Origin: Ophiosphaerella korrae
Lineage: Eukaryota; Ascomycota; Dothideomycetes; Pleosporales; Phaeosphaeriaceae
DNA: 64,000 bases
Assembly: GCA_028456385.1 (NCBI GenBank)
Contig: JALNQF010000084.1
Location: 115,428 to 179,427, forward strand
Direction: 5' to 3'
In this document: one piece after another, positions 1-11,936 of the stretch
Position numbering within the stretch: position 1 is the stretch's first letter
Layout of the letters: each line of letters starts with the position of its first letter
Made by a program: the position numbers and the translations under genes
Notes under the pieces: generated by a model
Databases searched by the model: none
Told to the model about the DNA's origin: nothing
What the model saw: only the letters and a program-made list of their open reading frames with translations

Positions 1-3000
1 CAAGATAAGCACCGAAAGACTGTCCAGCGGATCCACGAATGTTGACATGGATGGTGTCCTGTGGTAGACCAGCTTCGCCATAGCGTTTGCTAATGTGGTA
101 AGATAAGGTAGCACCAAGAGCGCGATCGGTGTTGACAACATCACACTCAATACGTGCAGGTAGACCTTTCTCGAGAGCAAGCTCGGACTCAGCAATGAGC
201 TTGTTATCAAGCCGGACGTGCAGGCGATGATCCTGCTTGCGAACATTGAAGGTTGCAACACCTGGGCGAAGAGTGTGTGCAGGTGTAAGAATGAGAGACA
301 AGTCAATGTTCTCAGTCTTCGCGGTACGAAGATCGTCACGGATGCGGAGAACCTCGCAATGACCGACCATGTCATTGATGGTGCGGAATCCAAGCTTGGC
401 CATGATCGCACGGAGCTCGTTGGCAATATAGTAGAAGAAGTTGATCACGTGTTCAGGTGTACCAGTGAACTTCTTCCTAAGCTCTGGATCCTGTGTAGCA
501 ATACCGACAGGGCAAGTGTTCCTGTAAAAATGTTAGCTTTAGCACATATAGAGGGAGAAGGGAGTGCTAGCATATGGCATTTTCGCATGAGTATACAGCC
601 CATGGCGATCAGAGGTGTCGTAGCGAATCCCCATTCCTCCGCTCCAAGTAGACAGGCGATAGCGACATCACGTCCTGTGCGGATTTGGCCGTCGGTCTGA
701 ACAATAACACGGCCACGAAGATCGTTCAAGACAAGCGTCTGATGAGTCTCGGCAAGACCCAGCTCCCAGGGTAGACCAGCGTACTTGATGCCAGTCCATC
801 GTGAAGCACCAGTTCCACCGTCATGACCAGAGATCAGAATGTGATCAGCTTTAGCCTTCGCGACACCAGAAGCGACAATACCTACACCGGTTTCAGAGAC
901 GAGCTTGACGGAAACACGAGCGCGAGGGTTGGAACATTTCAAGTCGTAAATCAACTGCTTGAGATCTTCGATTGAGTAGATGTCGTGATGTGGGGGAGGA
1001 CTAATGAGGCCGACACCAGGTGTAGAGTGACGAGTCTTAGCGATGGACCCAGAAACTTTATGGCCAGGAAGTTCTCCGCCCTCGCCTGGCTTAGCGCCTT
1101 GGGCCATTTTGATCTGGAGCTCGTCAGCATCGGCAAGATAATTGGAAGTGACACCGAAACGTCCGGATGCAATCTGCTTGATAGCAGAACGCATAGTGTC
1201 ACCATTCTCCATACGCAAGCTACGTTCAGGATCTTCGCCACCTTCGCCAGTGTTGGACTTGCCACCGAGACGGTTCATGGCGACGGCAAGTGTGGAGTGA
1301 GATTCCATAGAGATGGATCCGTAAGACATTGCACCAGTGACGAAACGGCGGACAATGTCGGTCCAAGGTTCAACCTGATCGATAGGAATAGGCGCACGGT
1401 CATCAAAGTTGAAATCCAAAAGTCCACGCAGGGTGCAGTCTTTGATGCGCTCGTACTGGGCGATAGAGTAAGCCTCGTATGATTTATCGTTCTTGGTGCG
1501 TACAGCATCTTGAATGTTGGCCATGACAGTTGGGTCATTGATGTGGGCTTCGCCTCCATCACGCCAATGGTACTCGCCAGTCTCTACAAGGCCTGGAACC
1601 TCGACAATGGGGTGGCTGGGATAGCCCTTCTCGTGGAGGGCGAACGCATCTTGTGCAATGAGCTCAAAAGTCATACCCTTAATGCGGGAGGCGGTTCCAG
1701 TAAAGCAACGATCGACGACGGAATCATCTAGACCTAGAGCCTCGAAAATCTGAGCGCCTTTGTATGATTGCAGTGTTGAGATACCCATCTTCGACATGAC
1801 CTTTAGGATACCACCATCGCAAGAGTGCTTGTAGTTGTTGACGAGTTGCTCAGGAGTGAGCTTCTTGCGAATAACACCCTCGCGGTGCATCTTCAAGATA
1901 CACTCGATGGCGAGATATGGGCAGATGGCATCAGCACCATATCCGACAAGGACACACATGTGGTGAACCTCACGGGCCTCGGCAGTCTCGATGACAAGCG
2001 CAACATTGGACCGCCACTTGTTGCGGACAAGATGGTGATGAACCATACCGGTAGCTAAGCACGCGGAGACAGGAACGCGGTCTGGGGAAGTTGCGCGATC
2101 AGTAAGGACAATAATGTTATCGTTGTTGTTGACGCCCTGGGAAGCCTCCTCGCAGATACGATCAAGGGCATTCATGTAGCCTTCAAGACCCTCACTTTTA
2201 GGGAAGGTAATATCAATGCTCTTTACAGTCCACTCAGAATTCAAAAGAGAGGTGTTCGTCATGGCCCTGAATTCCTCGAGAGACAGAATGGGTGATGGTA
2301 GGAGCATGCGGTGGCACTGCGACTGGTCCATTTCTAATAAATTGCCCTGAGGGCCAACGTAAGCCTCGAGAGACATTACGATGGCTTCTCGAATAGGATC
2401 GATGGGAGGGTTGGTGACTTGAGCGAAAAGCTGACGGAAATACTCGAAGAGCAGGCGAGGCTGGGTGGCCAAGCAAGCAAGAGGCGCATCGTTACCCATA
2501 GATCCAAGAGCTTCTTTGGAATCTGCAGCCATAGGACCGAGAAGCAAGCTAACCTGCTCAAGAGAGTAGTTGAATGCTTTAAGGCGGGGATCTTCATGGA
2601 GTTTGGTCTCTGTTAGAGTGTGAGATAGATCAAACCCTTTATCAGTTACCGACTGGACAATCTTAGGCAGAGTCAAAAGGTTCCTATCGACCCATAGGCG
2701 GAAGTCATTGCGCTCCGAAACAGTTTTCTTCAGCTCAGCATCGTCAACAATGCGCCCGGCGACAGTGTCAACGAGCAACATCCTACCTGGTTGAAGCCGG
2801 CCCTTCTGAACAACACGCTCGGGCTCAATAGAGATGGTGCCTACCTCAGACGCGCAGATAATCCGGTCATCATCTGTTACGTAGTAGCGGCAAGGACGCA
2901 AACCATTTCGGTCAAGATTGGCACCGCAGTAACGTCCGTCCGAGAAGGTGAAGAGCGCGGGGCCATCCCAGGGCTCCATCATGCAAGCAGCCCACTCGTA

Positions 3001-4264
3001 AAATGCTTGTTTGGCGGGATCCATAGTATGGTTACCTTGCCATGCCTCTGGAACCATGAGCATAATTGCTTCTGGTAGCGATAAAACGCCATTAATTGTG
3101 AGTAGCTCAAGTACATTATCAAAAGCGGCGGAATCGGAGCCACCATCTTCGACAATGGGGTATAGAAGATCAAGCTCCTCGCCGAAAAGGCTTGACTTCA
3201 TCACGCCCTCACGCGCCCGCATCCAGTTCTTGTTTCCTCGCAATGTGTTGATTTCACCATTGTGAGCGGCCCATCGCAGAGGCTGAGCACGGTCCCAGCT
3301 GGGAAAAGTGTTGGTCGAGAAACGAGAATGAACCAGGGCGAAATGGCCCTCATAATCGACGTTTAACAGATCGTGATAGTACTCGTAAACCTGGACAGGA
3401 GACAGCTGACCCTTGTACACAATATTCTTGTTGCTCAAGGAGCAGATGTAGAACCAGTTATGAAGACCGATGACGTGTGTAGACCGCTTTCGCAAGAAAT
3501 ACAATTGTCGCTCAAAGTAACCATTGTCATACTTCTCCGACCAGTCGGCGTTGGGCTCTCGCCCTGTACCGTAGGCAGTTTTCAAAACAACAAAAGGCTG
3601 GGCGATGATGGGCTCCCGTGATAGTGCTGCAGGTCCCAGCAGGGTTGAGTCGCGGGGCACCAATCGCCATCCGAGCACTCTGAGATCTAGCTGGTCTGCG
3701 ACATCCTCGAACATGGCCTTGGTCTCCTCCAGAATTGTAGGATCGGGCTTGAAGAACAGGTTACCAGTAGCATACTGGCCAAGCGCAGGCAGCTTGTAGC
3801 CCTGTTCACGCTCGAACTCCTTGAGGAAGAAGCGATGGGGGATGGAGGTCATTACACCGGCACCGTCGCCGTCTCGTGCATCTGAGCCTACTGCACCTCG
3901 ATGAGTCATGTTGCACAGCAATGATCGTGCTAGGCATTGGTTAGCCGCCAATTGCTGCGAAACCTGGTGTCATGGCTCTTACCATCAGAAACAATCTTGT
4001 GACTAGCCTTGCCCTTGATGTGCCTACCAAAAGTCAGTTTGCTTCGTCTGGCGCAAGTGCATGCTGGATCACTCACGCGGCAAAACCGACACCACAGGCA
4101 TCCTTCTCCAGTTCTGGGTCGTACAGACCCTGCTTCAAGGGCAGCGCGCCCGCCCAGGACTTGTTCTCCGGGCCATCTTGATAAGCAAACACCGAGGCTT
4201 GCTCCTCTTCAATCTGGGTATCCTGGGGTAATTTTGCGTCTTCGGTAAAAGAAACCCGACCCAT
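1..4264 (-). CDS. GLT1: Glutamate synthase (NADH/NADPH-GOGAT), 3' end outside window
   Basis: Converts glutamine and 2-oxoglutarate to two glutamates, the second step of ammonium assimilation. Exons read on the minus strand are 4264-4077, 4023-3983, 3929-572 and 521 to beyond base 1, joined in frame. The first exon ends in EKDACGVGF. The Cys at about residue 57 is the class II amidotransferase nucleophile exposed after propeptide removal, and the next exons continue with [19 protein letters not shown]. The FMN-binding synthase domain follows ([34 protein letters not shown]). The Cys-x5-Cys-x4-Cys cluster for the 3Fe-4S centre ([16 protein letters not shown]) is formed across the last visible intron. 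The alpha-helical GXGXG region and the C-terminal FAD/NAD(P) domain, several hundred residues, lie outside the window. The 522-571 intron begins with GC instead of GT. The start at 4264 is the first Met in the frame and gives the usual propeptide length. Confidence 0.96.
522..571 (-). other. GC-AG intron inside GLT1
   Basis: On the minus strand the exon ends ...TGCCATAT and the intron begins GCTAGC. A CTAAC branch-site-like motif lies near the 3' end, followed by TTTTTACAG. Removing exactly 50 nt gives CAT ATG AAC ACT TGC, that is HMNTCPVG, matching the conserved 3Fe-4S cluster sequence of the family. No GT in the interval would restore this frame and sequence. The open frame through the intron is a chance read-through with no family match. 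Confidence 0.8.
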
Positions 4265-7036
4265 TATATCGGCGACAGGCCGAAGTTCTAGGGTTGCTGG
4301 TGTTGAGTTTGTGGGGGTGGTATCGATGTGGGTGGTTGGCGGGGTCGCACAAGAGCGTTGGTTGGGGGAACTGCTGCTCTGCAGTTTGATGGAAGTCTAG
4401 GGGCAGAGGGTTAGTTTTTGGCAGTGCCCAAGCAAGGTTCTGGTGGTGGTGAAAATGACAATGGATTTCAGCTCGAGAATCAAGAATCAAGAATCTTTTT
4501 GGACAAATGCACTAGCTCTGGCTCAAAAACAAAGAATGCATGTGGGGACCATTGCGGCAGCGCTTTGGGATCGCAAACGTCTATTACTCCCAAAACAAGC
4601 GTAGCGATGGACCAGCTTCGTCACTCGCTCACACTGCCCCGGAGATGGACGACTGAGGCTATGACGCTGTCCTCGGGCGCTGATAAGGGCGCTGGCAAAT
4701 AGGGCGGCGCGGGGGTAGAACAAAAAACAAGCAGGGCGGCCGCCAATACGTCACGCAGCAGGTGGTGAGGACAGACGGGCTGCTGGGCAGAGCGGTGCGG
4801 CAGATGCGGAAGTGGATGCAGTGGGAGTGAGTGTAGAGGGTAGTGCAGGGCTGACTTACCAGCTATGGCACGACCTGCGGTGGAGCGGCAAGCAGCTTTT
4901 GGTTGAGAGGACGGAGAGGGAGAAAGCAGAGAGCGAGCGAGAGAGGAAAAAGTCGTGGGAGGGTCGGCGGTGCTTATGAAGGGGACTGAGCGGAGGGCTC
5001 GAGTGGGGAATTTTCTCCTAGGCCGCTAGCACATTCACTTTGGACAGGCTTCCAGACCAGCAATTGGTCCCTGGAGGCGCTCCCGCCGTGGTCGTGCTCT
5101 GCTGGAAGCGGGAATTGCGCAGGCTTGGGCTTGGGCTTGGGCTTGGTCTTGGGACTTTATTCGCGTATACTACGCAGCGGAGAGAGGCGATCAAGTGCTG
5201 TGCGTCCCAAAGCGGCAGCGAGGCACCCCTCCAACATGACACGCAGCACCGCCAATTGACAAGTGATGCCCAGGTATTACTACGTGTTTGTGAAGCTATG
5301 TTCCCGCTGGCGTCACTGTCCTCGAGATGCTCGTGTGCTGGCCATGCTGCACCTCACTCACACAATACGAAATGGGCCATGGCCTCGTCAAGGTATGGGC
5401 GTGGTGCTGCTACCCCACGGTTTTTTGCCAGCCATGACAACAGTCGGGCTGTGATAGGCCGAGGCGCAGGCGGTCACTGCATGGTCCCAGTGCTGGCATC
5501 CAATCCCGGCGCCCGAAGTCGCAATGACAGTCAAGGTGCAGCCTGCATCCTCCCGCTGCTCCCAAGCTCCACCGGCCAGATTGCCCGCTGCAGCCCACGC
5601 CTCGTCGCCTGCCGCCATTGGCCCGGCCGCCTCGCCTGCGTGCGTGCCTCGTCGCTGTGGTAATTTCATGTTGTCCCTTATCTCATAGGACGGGAACCAT
5701 CAAAACCCCGCCGTTGCTCAGCGGAATCACACCCACCGCCTGCTTGCGTGCACGCACTCGTCGACATCACCACCGGTCATATAGCCGTGCCAAGTGCCTA
5801 ACCATGTCCTTGGGGCAGCTCTTCGAACCAAGATTGTTCCTGCGGCTCACATTTGACTTTCCACTCCATGTTGGCCCAGCCATCGCATTCCGCCACGGCA
5901 TGTCGGAACAAGTCGGAAGCGTTGCTCCAAGTTTCCACCTCTTTCCGACCAACGTGCCAGCACCCTTAGCCAGGCCGATGTCGCCGCCTGCCTGCGAATG
6001 AAGACGGTGTCGCGGATACTCGAGGTACAATTCTTGAGCTAGGCTACCGGTAGTCGTTCCGTTCCAGCATCAGCGCCCCGGAAATGTCAAAGACTGGTTG
6101 GAGCTTGGGCAATGCCGGCCAGAGTGGGAGGCACCACTTAATTCTTCCGCAAACAGCCTGTTGCCAGCCTTGACATCAAACCATCTCCTCATGGAAATCC
6201 CACCTGCGCCATGGGGGTGTGCTGTCGCCAGGCCAGTGTAAGCTGTTGTCCTCGTGATGTCTGCATCGCCTGCCTATTACCTACACAGTATTTGCTAACA
6301 TGACGTTGGGACCGTGCCGTGCGCTAGAGATTGACAAGGCCCAGCCTGAGATCTCCGTACCAATCAGGCAGACGCCATTAGATCATGACTGAGCGAATCA
6401 TATTTCTTCTCTGTGTCATGATCCTACTTGCATTTGCAATTTGCAGCCTCGAGCTCTAAACTAGACCCAGGCTTCCAAGTGCATCGATGCTCTTGTTGGT
6501 AGGCTCCCGGAGCTAGCCTATTCTAGTTAGTCTTCTGCAGCACCGGCACCTGCTCATGGCTAGACATGTCCTCGCCAAACTGTAAAATGAAGTCGTGAAC
6601 GAATTCTTGTCCTTATCACCGATTCGAATGAAAATGAGCATAGCCCAGCCGGGTAAGAGGCTGGGTGGTTATGAATGATTGCATCGGTTCTGTCTTGCAA
6701 TACGAGACACTGAAGTCAAGATTCTTATGTTTTTATTTCGTATGTACGCCGAGTGCTATGCTTGTGCCAGTAACCTTGCTGCAAAGGTGACAATGCTTCG
6801 CCTCGCCGCAATTCGTTCAGCAAACGCGCCTGGCTCCTGTGTTTGCACGAGGCCGTCCCACTACCCAATCCTCAAAGCCTTTTGTTTACCTATCCTAACC
6901 CGGGAATGTTGAAAGTTCATGATCGTGACGATGGAACCTTGAAGAAATCAGCTGTCTGCCTCCAGTGGGGAGAAGTCCCAGGCAATACTGGGGCATGCAC
7001 GTACCAGAAGACGAGGAGTATGCCGGAGACAACTCT
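4265..7036. promoter_or_regulatory. GLT1 upstream region and long intergenic stretch
   Basis: About 2.8 kb with no convincing gene. Near GLT1 there is a strong donor-like GGTAAGT on the minus strand at about 4858 and an acceptor-like CCCCTAG at about 4397, so a 5'-UTR intron of about 460 nt is possible. A short tandem GGGCTT repeat (about four copies) lies at 5120-5150. Open frames here (such as 5040-5663 plus and 5767-6030 minus) show no recognisable family and no in-frame exon partners. Confidence 0.5.
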
Positions 7037-7477
7037 CTAGTCCTTCATCTGGTCATCGGGGTCGACAAAATCCTCATCATCGTCCTCCTCATCCTCTTCG
7101 CCGAGCTCCTGGTTGGCCTTGGCGAAGTCGATGTTCTTGCCGCGCGTGCGAGAGCCAATGACGTTGGCCGTGTCAATCTCCTCCATGTTATCTTCATCTG
7201 GCTCTTCGACTGTTGTATGTTAGATAGATACCCCAAGTGCGCTACACAGAAACATAATACCTTCACCGGCCTGTTGCGATCCAGTTAGCTATTTGCGCCT
7301 CATGAAATCAGTCGTGCGCAATATACATACATGGTCCTCGGCACCGGAATCGTCGCTAGAGTCGTCGTCCATGGACTCCTCCATGGTCTCGCCTTCGACT
7401 TGCTTGCCCTTGCCCTTGCCCTCGGTGGCGGGGTTCTGGACACCCTCCATGTGCTGATCTTCCTGCGGGGCAGACAT
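7037..7477 (-). CDS. CHZ1: Histone H2A.Z-specific chaperone Chz1
   Basis: Nuclear chaperone that delivers H2A.Z-H2B dimers to the SWR1 remodeller. Exons on the minus strand are 7477-7331, 7270-7261 (only 10 nt) and 7209-7037, giving 109 residues. The protein starts MSAPQEDQHMEG, has an acidic stretch (DDDSSDDSGAED), then the Chz motif core (IDTANVIGSRTRGKNIDFAK) and an acidic C-terminus ending DPDDQMKD. Short length, acidity and the NIDFAKA core match the family. The 10-nt exon supplies AGE plus one base and is needed to keep frame; both flanking introns have branch-like CTAAC or CTAACAT elements. The neighbour ADE16/17 lies upstream on the same strand, about 480 bp away. Confidence 0.92.
7261..7270 (-). 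other. 10-nt microexon of CHZ1
   Basis: Flanked by CAACAG on its 5' side and GTATTATG on its 3' side. Joining 7331, 7270-7261 and 7209 gives EDH-AGE-VEEPDEDNMEE, the acidic continuation expected of Chz1. Skipping it shifts the frame. Confidence 0.8.
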
Positions 7478-7954
7478 TTTGATCGCTATTGTTGTTTGTG
7501 GTTTGTTTGTAAGAGGCAGATTGGACGAACGGGTGATTTGGTACGCGATTGACGAACTAGCAGTCCGTTTGTTGTTGTCGTCGTGAAGTGGAAGAGGGAA
7601 CGGTGAGCACCTGCCATTTCTTCGGTATCTGTAGCTAGCCGTATTGGGAATAGTATATGCCATCACCCTGCCAACCCCTCTCTAAATGTTGCGGCTCAAC
7701 ACAGAACACAATCAATTGGCTCTCATCGGCCAGGACAATATACGTACCAATCTACCTCAGCACCAGCAGTCTGTGGCATTACTTGATCCTTCTTTTAGAT
7801 ACCGCTATGCACAAGAAAACGCATGTCGAATGTTTTACATTTACTTTCTTTTGAACTCATCACCCTAACACAAGACACAAAGAGCCCATTACCCGTACAT
7901 CTATGCTTGAGTTATTTCGTTTTCATCCCCTGTCGTCAGTATACTGAGGACCAA

Positions 7955-9897
7955 TCAATGGTGGAACAATCTCGTGTGCTGATCTACGAATGTGACGCCC
8001 AGCTTCTCAGCCGTCTCAAACACCGCACCATCATTCTGGCTTCCTGTCGGTGCAGCAATATATTTGGCACCGCTCCTGTGCGCCCTGAAAACGTTATCAA
8101 TGAAGGGGAAGAACGCATCTGAGCTGACAGCTACGCCCTCCAACTTGGATAGCCACTCTTTGCGCTCTTCATCGGAGAACGGCTGGGGTACCTGGCCTTC
8201 GTCAAAGTAGGACTCAAAGTCTTCACGCTCGATGCCCGACTCCGGGACAAGACCAGAGCAAAGAAGATCAATCACGTTCGACTTGGATGGACGCTTTGTG
8301 CCTTTCTTGAAGTTCAGGCCAAGAGTACGCGAGTGGAAGCGCATCCACCAGTTATCCGTTTTATCGCCAGCTAAGCGAGTACAGTGAATGCGGGCTAAAA
8401 TGAAGTCAGATAACGTATCTCTTTAGTGAATTCTCGTAACTTACACTGTTGGCCGGCACCAAGACCGATAATCTGGCCGTTAAGTGCGTAACAGACACTA
8501 TTTGATTGAGTGTACTTGAGCGCAATAGTGGCGACTGCCAAGTCACGCTGAGCTGACTCGGGAAGAGAACTAGAGTCCTTCGGTATGACAACGTGGTTGA
8601 ACGTGCTGGAGGGCACAATCTTGGCGTCATTGCGGTGCTGCTTGAGAGTGATACCGAATACTGTCCTTGTCTCTTCCGTCGCCGGCACGTACTCAGGATC
8701 CATCTGGAGCACAAGGTATTTACCGCCTTTCTTCTTCTTTAGAAGATCAAGCGCTTCAGCTGAGTAGCTTGGGGCGATAACACCATCTGATACTTCGCGG
8801 CTGATGATCTTTGCGGTGGGTAGCTGAGAATTGTCAGTCTATTGTCTTTTTGTCAATCAAATACACTCACATCAACTTCGTGTGATAGAGCAATGAGATC
8901 CCCAAAACTGGACATCCTGTCTGCGCCACGTGCCCTGGCATATGCCTGCGCCAATCCCGAATTTTCAATGCCCTCGATATCATCGACCATATAGACTTTA
9001 CGCTCGACCTCACTAAGCGGCACTCCAATCGCGGCGCCAGCAGGTGAAACGTGCTTGAAGCTGGCTGCAGCTGGATAATTCAGTGCCTGACTCAGCTCTT
9101 GAACCAGTGGCCATGCATTGAGGGCATCCAACAGGTTAATGTATCCAGGGGCGCCCCCAAGTACCTTAAAAGGTAGTGGCTTATCAGGCATCGAAACGGT
9201 CGCAGGTTTCTGATGTGGATTTGCGCCGTATCGAAGGGGGAGGAACTGGTCGCCTTCACCAGCATACTTTTTTCTGAAAAAATCTGAGATAGCGCTGTCG
9301 TATGTTGCTGTCTGTTCGAATGCTTTCAAGGCATAGCGCTGCCGACTGCCCTCCGATACTTCGCCATCTTTCTTCAGCTCAGTGAGGAGGTCATGATAAT
9401 CATTTGGGTCACTAATGATGGTGACACGGGCGTGATTCTTTGCAGCAGCCCTGAGTAGGGTGACGCCTCCGATATCGATCTCCTCCACAGCCTCTGGGAT
9501 TGTAACGTTGATTCGCGCAACGGTTTCGGAGAACGGGTATAGGTTGCAGACGACAAAGTCAATCTTGTCGATGCTATTTGCGGAGAGATCCGAGTCATCA
9601 GAGTCCAGATTGCGCGCAAGGATGCCTCCGTGTACGGCAGGATGAAGAGTTTTGACACGGCCTCCAAGCATCTCGGGCGCCTTGGTAATAGCAGAAACAT
9701 CTTCGACGGGAAAGTTGGCCTGACGGATCATTTTTGCTGTGCCTCCAGAGGCCAGAAGTCGTACGCCACATTCATGCAATCCTTTGGCCAGGTCAAGTAG
9801 ACCTGTCTTGTCATAGACGGACAGAATAGCTGTTATTGTTAGTTGGTCTGATAATGATCTGTTTAGTGTATATTCTACCTGTCTTTTGGCCTGTCAT
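7955..9897 (-). CDS. ADE16/17: Bifunctional AICAR transformylase / IMP cyclohydrolase
   Basis: Catalyses the last two steps of de novo IMP synthesis: formylation of AICAR with 10-formyl-THF, then ring closure. Exons (minus strand) are 9897-9879 (19 nt), 9829-8871, 8823-8445 and 8394-7955, total 598 residues, close to the roughly 592 of yeast Ade16/17. The N-terminal MGS-like cyclohydrolase domain reads [20 protein letters not shown] then [12 protein letters not shown] and [16 protein letters not shown]. The transformylase part contains [10 protein letters not shown], with the Lys-His pair used in catalysis, and the C-terminus is [14 protein letters not shown], a strongly conserved family ending. 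Introns are 47-50 nt. It is divergent from the Nudix gene across a 620-bp spacer. Confidence 0.97.
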
Positions 9898-10517
9898 GAT
9901 GCTTGTCGTTTTACAGAGATCTCGCAAAGCTAGTCAAATAAGAAAAGAAAAAGCGAACGGGAAATCTGCGCGTTCCATTGACAAGGTACTTTTTCGAAAA
10001 CGCTGCGCAAGCCCCGCGCGCCGCGTCATTACTAGTACCCCACCAAGTCGCCTTTCCAAAATCGGGACTGGTCAAAGCTCCAGGTTCACGACACAACTTG
10101 ACTTCAGTACCAGCCTCCTGTTTCTCACGATGACCTGAGGTATAGGCATGCCGAGTATACGTAGAGATGTCAGTCATTGGAGTCAATTGAAGAATTTGAC
10201 TGCTCTGAATACACGCACTGCAACGAACTCAAAAATGGACCAATCATCGCTGATTTGGTCTATGAAAAACCTCGGCTGTCCACAGCTTTGTTATCATTCG
10301 TCACCAATGTTCCCTCACTACAACATGATAAACATAAATTGTTTCGTATGATTGGCTTGTTCCAAGGACGTACTCAGGCTACTGAATCTCTAGGCCCATA
10401 CAGCGACGTACAACCACGTAATCAAGTTTATCCCAAGCTAAGCTACTGTAGGCCTCCCGTATGGCTTCGGTGTATTAGGCTAAGCCAGCGCAGTTTATAC
10501 CACAACTTTAAAATATC
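9898..10517. promoter_or_regulatory. Divergent promoter between ADE16/17 and Nudix gene
   Basis: 620 bp between two start codons in opposite directions, so both promoters must lie here unless one starts within the other gene. No repeat and no coding frame with a family match was seen. Confidence 0.5.
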
Positions 10518-11936
10518 ATGGCGGCACAAATCAGCACCGAAGACATTATAGCTCATCTCAAGACCGTCTTACTCGAACTCAATGCCCATCCATACCCTGA
10601 GGTTGCGTGTCCACCAGGTGTTCCCAAGCGCGCATCAGTGGCTCTTATCCTCCGTATCCAGCCGAACTATGCACACTGGCCTGCAATATCAGAAAACCAC
10701 CAACCTAAATTTCCTCCACGCTCGCCTACGAGACGCCGACGTTCCTCTGCTCCCGCGAACCACAATCTGAGTTTCGAGGATATACTCAATGCTTTCTTTG
10801 AGCAGGATTGGGTCAAACATGGCGATCCCGAGATACTATTTATTAAGAGAGCGACGAGAGTAGGGGATAAATGGAATGGGCACGTCGCCCTGCCTGGTGG
10901 GAAGCGTGACCCTGAGGATGATGATGATGCGGTCACAGCTATGCGGGAAGCACAGGAAGAGGTGGGCATAGATCTTAGCTACAACAATGCGATCTCAGTG
11001 GGTAATCTACCGCAGAGGATTGTGACTACGAGTTGGGGTAAAGTACCGTAAGTTCCTTTGAGTTCCTTCAATCTACCCAACTAACTAGCACTTGGCAGGT
11101 TGATGGTCCTGTGCCCCTACATCTACCTTTTGACGTCACCCTCATACCCAGCCCAACGCCTACAGCCTACTGAAGTTGCTTCTTCTCATTGGGTGCCTAT
11201 CCGTGCCCTCCTTTCCCCAGCTTTACGCACAAGCGAATACGCCGACGTGAGCGCACGTCTGGCAAAGTCCGAACTCGGCATCAAGCGTTGGTTCTTGCAA
11301 GCTAATCTCAGCAAGATGATGTTCGCCGCGACTCATCTGGTGCCTGCCAACTCGACACATTGTGCTTCCATACCAGATTTCATAATAGCAGATGCACCTA
11401 GGACGGGAGCAATGGGGCGCTTGAAGGATATATTGATGGCACTTGAAGGTGGCCCCAGAGACAAGAAGCCGCCCTTGTTACTCTGGGGTTTAACGTTGGG
11501 GGTAGTGAGCGACTTCCTAGAGCATATACCGCCTCACAATGCATTAGAGCTATGGACGTATCCCACCTTCACAAGTTGGGATGTCCGATTTGTCATGTGG
11601 GCCATGTCGTATCGGTTCAGGGCGCAGAAAGCGCTGGAGATGAGCACTTCAAGTACGACAAATGGAGTGCAGGATTTACCTGGACTGGGAAGTGAAGGAG
11701 TGGGAAGTCTATATGACGAGAAGCCGGGCGAAGTTGGTATAGCTGGGTTGGGTGTGGGACGGGGGTGGGGTCAGCGTGGGCGAGCGAAGATGATTGCGAG
11801 AGGTGCGGCTGTTAATTCGATGTTGGAAGGGTACTATCCGATTGTGAGGAGGGCTGTGGCGACGGCGTTGGCAGCACGGGTAGGGGTGATTGCTATGTTG
11901 GCGTTTTGGGCGTGGAACAGATTCAAACAGAATTGA
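10518..11936 (+). CDS. Nudix hydrolase with C-terminal membrane anchor
   Basis: Exons 10518-11047 and 11099-11936, 455 residues. The Nudix box lies near residues 133-157 in the form PGGKRDPEDDDD..AMREAQEEVGI. The REAQEEVG catalytic core is intact; the first Glu of the classical GX5E spacing is Asp. The PGGKRDP form resembles coenzyme A diphosphatases (NUDT7/PCD1 type), so a CoA or nucleotide diphosphatase role is likely but the substrate cannot be read from sequence. The C-terminal half extends well past a minimal Nudix domain and ends in a hydrophobic segment (VGVIAMLAFWAWNRFKQN), consistent with a tail anchor. The 51-nt intron (GTAAGT...GGCAG) restores KVP-LMVLCPY. Start is the first ATG after the divergent promoter. 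Confidence 0.88.

Noticed and set aside
5117..5152. Telomere-like GGGCTT tandem
   Set aside because: Only about four units and not the TTAGGG motif of filamentous ascomycetes; treated as a simple repeat.
5040..5663. 207-codon plus-strand frame upstream of GLT1
   Set aside because: Low-complexity start from a GGGCTT repeat, no family resemblance, overlapping frames on the other strand of similar quality.
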